The notes below the pieces were generated by a model that worked only from the letters and a program-made list of their open reading frames with translations, was not told where the DNA came from and did no database searches. Source: Linum tenue (lineage: Eukaryota > Streptophyta > Magnoliopsida > Malpighiales > Linaceae). Taken from it: a stretch of 64,000 bases of DNA. Position 1 is the stretch's first letter. Every line of letters begins with the position of its first letter. The stretch is from NCBI GenBank assembly GCA_946122785.1, contig CAMGYJ010000005.1:87848547-87912546 (forward strand), in the 5' to 3' direction. Position numbers and translations under genes: made by a program. Below, piece after piece: positions 58,198-64,000 of the stretch.

Positions 58198-58811
58198 CAG
58201 ACCTGGCAAATTACAACCCGACCCGTTGTCCCGACCCGAAATCGCCCGAAAAATAGAAATTTTTGTAACCCAAAATCCGAATGACCCGAACTCGATAACC
58301 CGTGATTTTTTGGGGCGGGTTGGGTGGGTTAGGGGGTCAACCCGTTAGACCCGTTCCATTTTATATATCACTCCCAAAATTATAAAATCACTCATAAATT
58401 GGCGAGATGTTTAAATAAATCACATGGATTTGAATGACATGTTTGGAGTTTAAGGATAATCAAATATCATGTGTTTCTTGTAGTAGTATTACTCTTGTGA
58501 TTGTTTTTTGACGATTTGCGTAATTTGTATTTCATTTCATTAGCGTGAGAGGATTTGAGAATATGTTAATTGACATGTGTTAGGTAAACTATTGTCATGC
58601 ATATGTGAAAATTTGTGTTATTTAAGAAAATATGAAGCATGTTTGATATTGTTTCTGAGAACGCTCATAACCCGAAATAACATGTAACCCGACCCGAAAT
58701 CGAATGGGTTGGGTCAATATTTGACCCAAAATCAGCATATCAAACATGACCCGACCCGTAACCGAAGTTCCCAACCCGAAATTACCCAACCCGACCCGAT
58801 TTCCAGGTCTA
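58198..58811. mobile_element. Non-autonomous hAT element, 614 bp
   Basis: Ends CAGACCTGGCAAAT (left) and, in reverse complement, TAGACCTGGAAATCGG (right), with the C/T first-base asymmetry typical of Ac-like hAT elements. Perfect 8-bp TSD ACAACTAC at 58190-58197 and 58812-58819. Subterminal regions are packed with AACCCGACCCG words on both sides. Confidence 0.93.
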
Positions 58812-58819
58812 ACAACTAC

Positions 58820-59286
58820 TACCATGTTTACTTGGTATCACAACTAACTAAATGTGTTCAACCAATTCCATGTCCCAAATTAGCAAGCACTTTAACCAAT
58901 CTATCAATGCCCAGTTTTTTATAGAACGTTCATTAGCGGTCTCTCACAAACAACAATAATTTAAATTTCGACAAATATATAAGCTCATAAAAAACCCAAA
59001 CCAATTACCATAAACGGATTCATCAAATCTAGCCTCAAATAAGGTTCACAAATTTAAGGAATAAAACACCAGACATATAAAATATTGTACTTGATTTAAA
59101 TGAAATACTCACACTAATAATAGCTCATCTATTTATCTTACTGGTACTTTCAGAGTCAAATTTTTATCATGTCGTTGCATTAACGGGAGCACTACTAATT
59201 CAATGATTCCACCAAGCGATGAGTTGATTAATCTGTCAAGCATTACTGCATTTCTTGCTTATGGGAACATATTTTAGGGTATAATT
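58820..59286. other. AT-rich spacer, nothing recognised
   Basis: No open frames, RNA genes or terminal repeats recognised. Confidence 0.5.
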
Positions 59287-59874
59287 TGATATGATCCTAA
59301 TTCGAGAATCCTCCCAAATTCATACCAAAACACCATAGTTGCACAACGTCGAACTTTTTATGGTTTTCTTCTTCTTCAATAACACAAAAATAAAGAATAG
59401 TCGCGGAAATCGATCAAACAGACCTGAACTCGTGAGAAGGGCCAATTGGTATATGAAACCAATCAAACAATCTCGAACACGTGGATAAGGCCAACCGATA
59501 TAGTCGATGCTCGCCACAACTAGACGTGTTCTCTAGTTGCTAAGAGACCACTCAATTCTCCAGAATTCTCAAAGGAGAGATTAAGCAAACATTCACAAAG
59601 GAACTAGAGTAAACACTCGATGTATTTGATAACTGAAATCTTGGGTACAAAATTCGTAGCTCTTACATCCTCTATTTATAGAGGTCCCAACAAAATAAAA
59701 CTAACCTAAAAAAAATAAATCGCAAACTAACTAGGAAACATAATACTAATTAAATATGGACTAAAACTACTAATTAAACTCTTATATAACCAAAACAAAC
59801 AATTAACAATTAAATCTAAAATTCACCGTAATCTTCAGACCTTGGAGCCGATGTTTGGCTTCAATGGTTCTGTC

Positions 59875-61166
59875 TAGGGGTGGGCATCCGGTTCGGTAAA
59901 CCCGAACCAAACCTAACCGAACCGACCTCCAACCGAACCGAAACCGAACTTATGCTTTTCGGTTCGGAAATCGGAAAGAGAAAATGCCTAATTCGGGAGC
60001 CAGGGTAGTGCTGGCCGAACCGACGTTTCGAACACCGACCGAAAAAACCGAAAAATTATTATGCAAGCCAAATCCTTACAGCCCAACTCTCCACCCACAG
60101 CCCAATTGATCCCAAACCCTCCCCCTACAGCCCAATTGATCCCAAACAGCCCGACTGAGCCCAAACCCTCAAAATACACAAGTCACAACTCACAACCCTA
60201 GCCTCTACGGAGTCTGCTCCGCTCCCACTTATGGCGGCCGCCGCTACACTCCAGCGCTGCTTCTCGAGGACCTCGACCGAATCCTTCTTCTCTCCATCAC
60301 CGACAGTCAGGCAGACAACGTTCTCACCTCCGTCTCTTCTCTACGCGCCTCCGTCCCACGCAGAGCACAACCGATTGAGCTGCCTAGCCGTCATTACCAC
60401 TCGTCGACCGACCCCTTCACATTCCCTATCCATCTGTTCTAGTCTCGCAACCACAAACCTGCAAAGCAAAGAACGAAACATGTTCATAGAACAAAACGAG
60501 GAGACGGAGAAGAATCGAAGAGCAACAGCAACATGCAGAGCACAAAGAACAGAGGCAAAATCCATAAAAAAATCCCTAATTGAAGAAGCAAAACGAGGAG
60601 ACGAAGAAGAATCGAAGAGCGACAGCAACATGCAGAGCACGAAGAAATCAGTAGGAGTGGGGAAACTAAACCTAGATCTGGATTTGGGATTCTCACCATG
60701 TACTTCGTGTTTGCGATGACCATGAGAATAGCCACCGTAGAGGAGACGACGACAGAGAATAAATGGTTGGCGGTGATGAGATAGTTCTCTAGCTATATCA
60801 TCAGAATTTGGAGAGAAAGAAGAATCAGTAGAGAAAAAAGAGGGAGAAGTACTAGAAGGAAAGGGAGAAGGCAAAGAAGAAGAAGACGAGAGAGAGAGAA
60901 GGGGTGAGGGATTAATTGACCGAGGAGAGAGTAGAAAGAGATTGGGGTGAGGGATTAAATTGGGGCTCGTTTGAGATAAGGCAGCAAGTGAGCATTTTTC
61001 GGTTTTGGGCAGTCAAACCGAACCGAACCGAGCTATAATTCGGTTCGGTTGAACCGAACCGAATTATAACTCGGTTCGAATTCGGTGGGGGTGCTGGGTA
61101 CTTCGGAAATTCGGCATGTCCTGGTTCGGTTCGGTTCAAACCGAACCGACCGAACGGCCACCCCTG
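59875..61166. mobile_element. Non-autonomous hAT element with captured coding-like DNA, 1292 bp
   Basis: Ends TAGGGGTGGGCA and, in reverse complement, CAGGGGTGGCCG. Perfect 8-bp TSD GTTCTGTC at 59867-59874 and 61167-61174 (the match extends 2 bp further by chance). Subterminal zones are dense in GGTTCGGT/ACCGAACC. The interior 60180-60960 is GC-rich, coding-like and unlike the flanks. It contains a ~56-bp direct repeat (60494-60550 and 60590-60648). Confidence 0.92.
60231..60719 (+). pseudogene. 162-codon open frame inside the hAT element
   Basis: Starts MAAAATLQRCFSRTSTESFF, Ser/Thr-rich like a plastid or mitochondrial transit peptide, then a Glu/Lys/Arg-rich segment duplicated by a 56-bp direct repeat. 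No domain is recognised and the frame ends within the element. The best reading is a captured 5' exon of a host gene, altered by internal duplication. A real gene is unlikely because it lies wholly between hAT termini and shows no downstream exon. Confidence 0.35.
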
Positions 61167-61217
61167 GTTCTGTCCCTGTAATTTCCTTGTATTTTTCCTT
61201 CTAATTAATATATATCA

Positions 61218-62596
61218 CCATTAACAAAAAAAAAAAAAAATCATCCAAGCAAACCATTCTTTAATTAACCCACGCAGATGCACACACGTCCACCAGCTCA
61301 TCACTTAATCACCATGTAATTCCACCGATGCTGCATAATTAAACCCCGCATATATAATCAAGTAAACTAATGGGAGAATGTCACATTGAGACCCACGCAG
61401 CTCCATTTATCCATTAAGCACGCTGTCAAAATATCTTTAAATCGTCGAATTCGAATCTTTATTTTTCGACCACAAGAATTAAATATCGCAAGTCGATATC
61501 GCATCATAATTCATAAGTTTTCATTCCGTTATTTGAAAGACAGTAAACGATATTGGGGTAGACCCCTAAAAACAACTTTTAAAAAATCTCCATATTGGCA
61601 TGCAACCACTCCAATCTCGAGTCTCGACTCCTTCTCACTAAAAATGGTCGTCGCCAAAGTTGGAGATATAATGAAATTCACAAACTCATAGAGATTCCAC
61701 AATTCTCGATGAAAATGGCCAATCACACCAAACTAATCATCGGGCTTAATAGTCACTACAAACTTCAAGGGATTGACCAATTGGTAATATGGAAAGCTAA
61801 GATATACCACTTACTTTATTCTAACTATATCATAAAAAATCAATCAAAATGTAATAATTAAAAAATACAATTTATCAAATACTAATTCATTGGTAACAAA
61901 TATATATCAAACAAATTTGTGGTTGATAATAGGTTACATTGGCATATGAGAATGGTTGAAGGCTATTATAATGACCAAATCTTAATTTTTTAAGTATTTC
62001 TTTATATTTTTAATTAAATAAAATACTTCATTCTACTAACATATAATTTCTTGTTGTGAAAATATAAAGTTATAAAAAAAGATTCATGATTTCAGGAAAA
62101 AATAGTCAAGAGTATTGAAAATATATGTGCCATTTGGATTATGCGTGTTGCAATTGGTGGCAATGGATATGACTGCCTAATACTATATGTAGATATTTTA
62201 ACAGAAATGAATTTTTTTAAATCCACATCTATAAACATTTGCATGAATAAGTTTTCTACAACCAAGTTAAAAGACACTTAATCAATGCACTCAGTACTCA
62301 ACTTGAAGACCAGATGAAATTTTATATTTCAACATACTTCCATTAATGGGACAAATAATGAGTAAACTTCTAAATAATACATAAAAGATTTCAAACATCA
62401 CGATATTGTAAATGTACTAGTTACTGTAAATGATAAAGCCAAAATTCATTCAACCTACAGAGTGAGTATAGAGTTCGTTCGTTGTTCAAACTATTTTATT
62501 TATATGAAGAATCAAAATGTATAATGAGGTTTATCTTGCCCGGGCCTACAAATTTATTGACACATCATAAAATGGTGAAATGAACCACATGTATAT
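61218..62596. other. AT-rich intergenic DNA, nothing recognised
   Basis: Poly-A at ~61227-61240. 61440-61700 has short plus-strand frames without a recognised domain. No terminal repeats found. Confidence 0.45.
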
Positions 62597-63403
62597 TAGG
62601 GGAGTTCAAATGGTTACCATGATTATTACCAAACCAAATAAGGCTAAATTTCATTAACCATGGAATGCAATATCATAACCAAACCGTCCAAACTAATACA
62701 ACTACCAAATTAACCAAACTAAAGTTTATTCGGTTTGGTTAATTGGTTAACCAGATTAACCAATATAAAATCATATTATCATCAAGTGAGAAAATTTTCG
62801 GTTAATTTATCAATTCACAATTTATATAATGAAACAATCAACACATAGTTATAGTTGACCCATAACATAAATACATGCAACTAAGACAATTATCTCACGG
62901 TTAGTATAGAAGTATTCACCTAACAAAAATTTATCACAATGGTATGGATTAATGAATTGTTGTGTTTGTTTGAATTGACTTAGTCTTTTAGCAATTTTCA
63001 TAGGCTAAAAAGGACCTTGCTTTCAAGTTTTCATCCAACATAATGTATGAGATTTATCTAAATTAGGCGGTCATATGTTGTGGTCTACACTCTACATATA
63101 CAAATATACATTATAGGAACAATATCAAGCTTTATATTTTATGAGTCTAAAAAAGATGAACATTTAACTCTTGAGTGGTTATTCAAAGTATTAAGTATGT
63201 GTATATATTAGATATATAACTAATTATTTATCTGGTTAATTTGGTTTGGCTGGTTAGGAGTGTCTGAAACAAAACCAAACCACCTAAACCAAACAAGCTA
63301 AAAACTTTAACCAAACCAATTATCCAAATTAACCAAACCAAATTATCCAAATAGTACTGGTTAAAACGGTTACCATGGTAACCACACCGTTTGAACACCC
63401 CTA
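62597..63403. mobile_element. hAT-like element, ~807 bp
   Basis: Ends TAGGGGAGTTCAAATGG (left) and, in reverse complement, TAGGGGTGTTCAAACGG (right). Flanks CATGTATA (62588-62595) and CATGTAAT (63404-63411) agree at 6 of 8 positions. The interior is full of GGTTTGGTT/AACCAAACC words, and a GGTTACCATGGTAACC palindrome lies near the right end (63368-63383). No coding capacity. Confidence 0.7.
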
Positions 63404-63589
63404 CATGTAATGACATGCTTGCCCCCCCGGAAAGCTCTCTAGTGGTTGGAAATTTGAATCCCTGAAAAGCCAACCCATGTTTTGTCTTTATATCTTTTAT
63501 AGATTATTAATTCTTTCTATATTAATTTTATATCAAATAAATATTATTTTCGTACCATGTCCGTTCTTATGCTCAATAAGATCTGGAAA

Positions 63590-63720
63590 ATATTAGGCCC
63601 GACACGACCCATCTCGTGCCGGAATGACCTATATAATTCATGTCCGTGCTCGTGCCTTGTCGTGCTACCCCGTGGGCGGCCCGACCCGGTGCCCACGTAC
63701 ACTCATCACCAAACATATTC
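63590..63720. repeat. GCCCGACACGACCC-rich small-element edge
   Basis: CG-rich words (GCCCGACACGACCC, GGCGGCCCGACCCGG) look like the subterminal zone of a hAT-like element. Its partner end may be near 63950-63965 (GGGCCCGACC) or outside the window. Confidence 0.3.
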
Positions 63721-63747
63721 TAGAGTTTAATCAAAGAAATAACAATA

Positions 63748-63815
63748 AATATAATGTAGCCTAGTTGGTTATAATGCTCTGTCTTCATATAAGTTACTAG
63801 GGTTCAAATCCCAAT
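63748..63815 (+). mobile_element. tRNA-derived SINE-like head
   Basis: TAGCCTAGTTGGTTATAATG resembles a Pol III A box and, ~35 bp on, GGGTTCAAATCCC is a good B box. The sequence does not fold as a complete tRNA gene. It is followed by ATTTTTTCTATATAAAG, as in plant SINEs. Confidence 0.4.
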
Positions 63816-64000
63816 GATGACATTTTTTCTATATAAAGATGAATTGGTGAAATGACAAAAATAACCTTCCTAGAATTACTCTAGGGTCACGAAATTTGAA
63901 ATGAGACAATTCCAATCCATGAATCTGCTTTAAATTTACTAGCACAGGGCCCGACCTTTTGGCCGGAAGACACTGACACTTTCATATAATTGTGTTCGAC

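Larger units (their letters stand above)
59287..61217 (-). repeat. Probable solo LTR split by a hAT element
   Basis: Ends TGATATGATCC (left) and ATATATATCA (right) are inverted. Without the hAT it is ~630 bp. A minus-strand TATA box (TATAAATA) is at 59673-59680 with flanking CCTC..GAGG. Blocks such as TTGCACAACGTCGAACT and CGCCACAACTAGA match 15601-16080, so it is a relative of the LTR of the minus-strand gypsy element. The flanking 5-mers match poorly, so borders are tentative. Confidence 0.55.

Noticed and set aside
59867..61174. Calling the 59875-61166 element a MULE because the flanks match over 9-10 bp
   Set aside because: The TAGGGGTGG/CAGGGGTGG ends fit hAT, and the 8-bp GTTCTGTC is enough; the extra matching bases are probably chance.

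Overview
This is nuclear DNA from a flowering plant, almost certainly a eudicot. Two host genes carry GT-AG introns, and most of the rest is nested transposable elements: Ty3/gypsy LTR elements, L1-type LINEs, hAT elements and Mutator-like (MULE) elements with target-site duplications (TSDs). The species cannot be named from the sequence alone.

Layout. 40-1495 is a tandem satellite with a ~79-bp unit. 1550-15600 is a jumble of broken Athila/Tat-like gypsy pieces on both strands: gag and protease relics, leader relics, a MITE and one complete 3' LTR. 16080-27890 is one minus-strand gypsy polyprotein gene split by at least four later insertions. These are three solo LTRs and one deleted LTR element that itself contains a solo LTR. 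All have matching or nearly matching 5-bp TSDs. 27982-30707 is a MULE with inverted gene-like arms and a solo LTR inside it. 31089-31606 is a hAT element. 34684-40400 is a decayed L1-type LINE on the minus strand, followed by a second solo LTR (40718-42137) of the same family as the one in the MULE.

The host-gene island is 45.4-54.5 kb. A CSLD4-like cellulose-synthase-like D gene on the plus strand (45389-48900) keeps its exon layout and catalytic motifs but has at least six frame-breaking lesions, mostly clustered in 47.03-47.68 kb. Tail to tail with it is an apparently intact 12-exon ARID plus HSP20-like gene on the minus strand (54033-49595, 569 codons by my splicing). Its promoter side is bordered by a MULE (54717-56206), a truncated LINE (~56.2-57.8 kb), three hAT elements and a probable solo LTR with a hAT inside it.

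The most unusual pattern is in the LTRs. Several LTR groups carry a cluster of short inverted repeats, in five copies placed just upstream of a TATA box. The centre of each repeat is a CG-rich core (CGGTCG, CGGCCG or CGATCG). The arms are specific to the subfamily: GTTCAC/GTGAAC, CACA/TGTG, AATTA/TAATT or TCCA/TGGA. Two solo LTRs of one family and almost equal length carry completely different arm sequences, so the dyad form seems to be kept while its letters turn over. A second paired motif, GCTAGG...CCTAGC, marks the start of most of these LTRs. I know of no description of this system.
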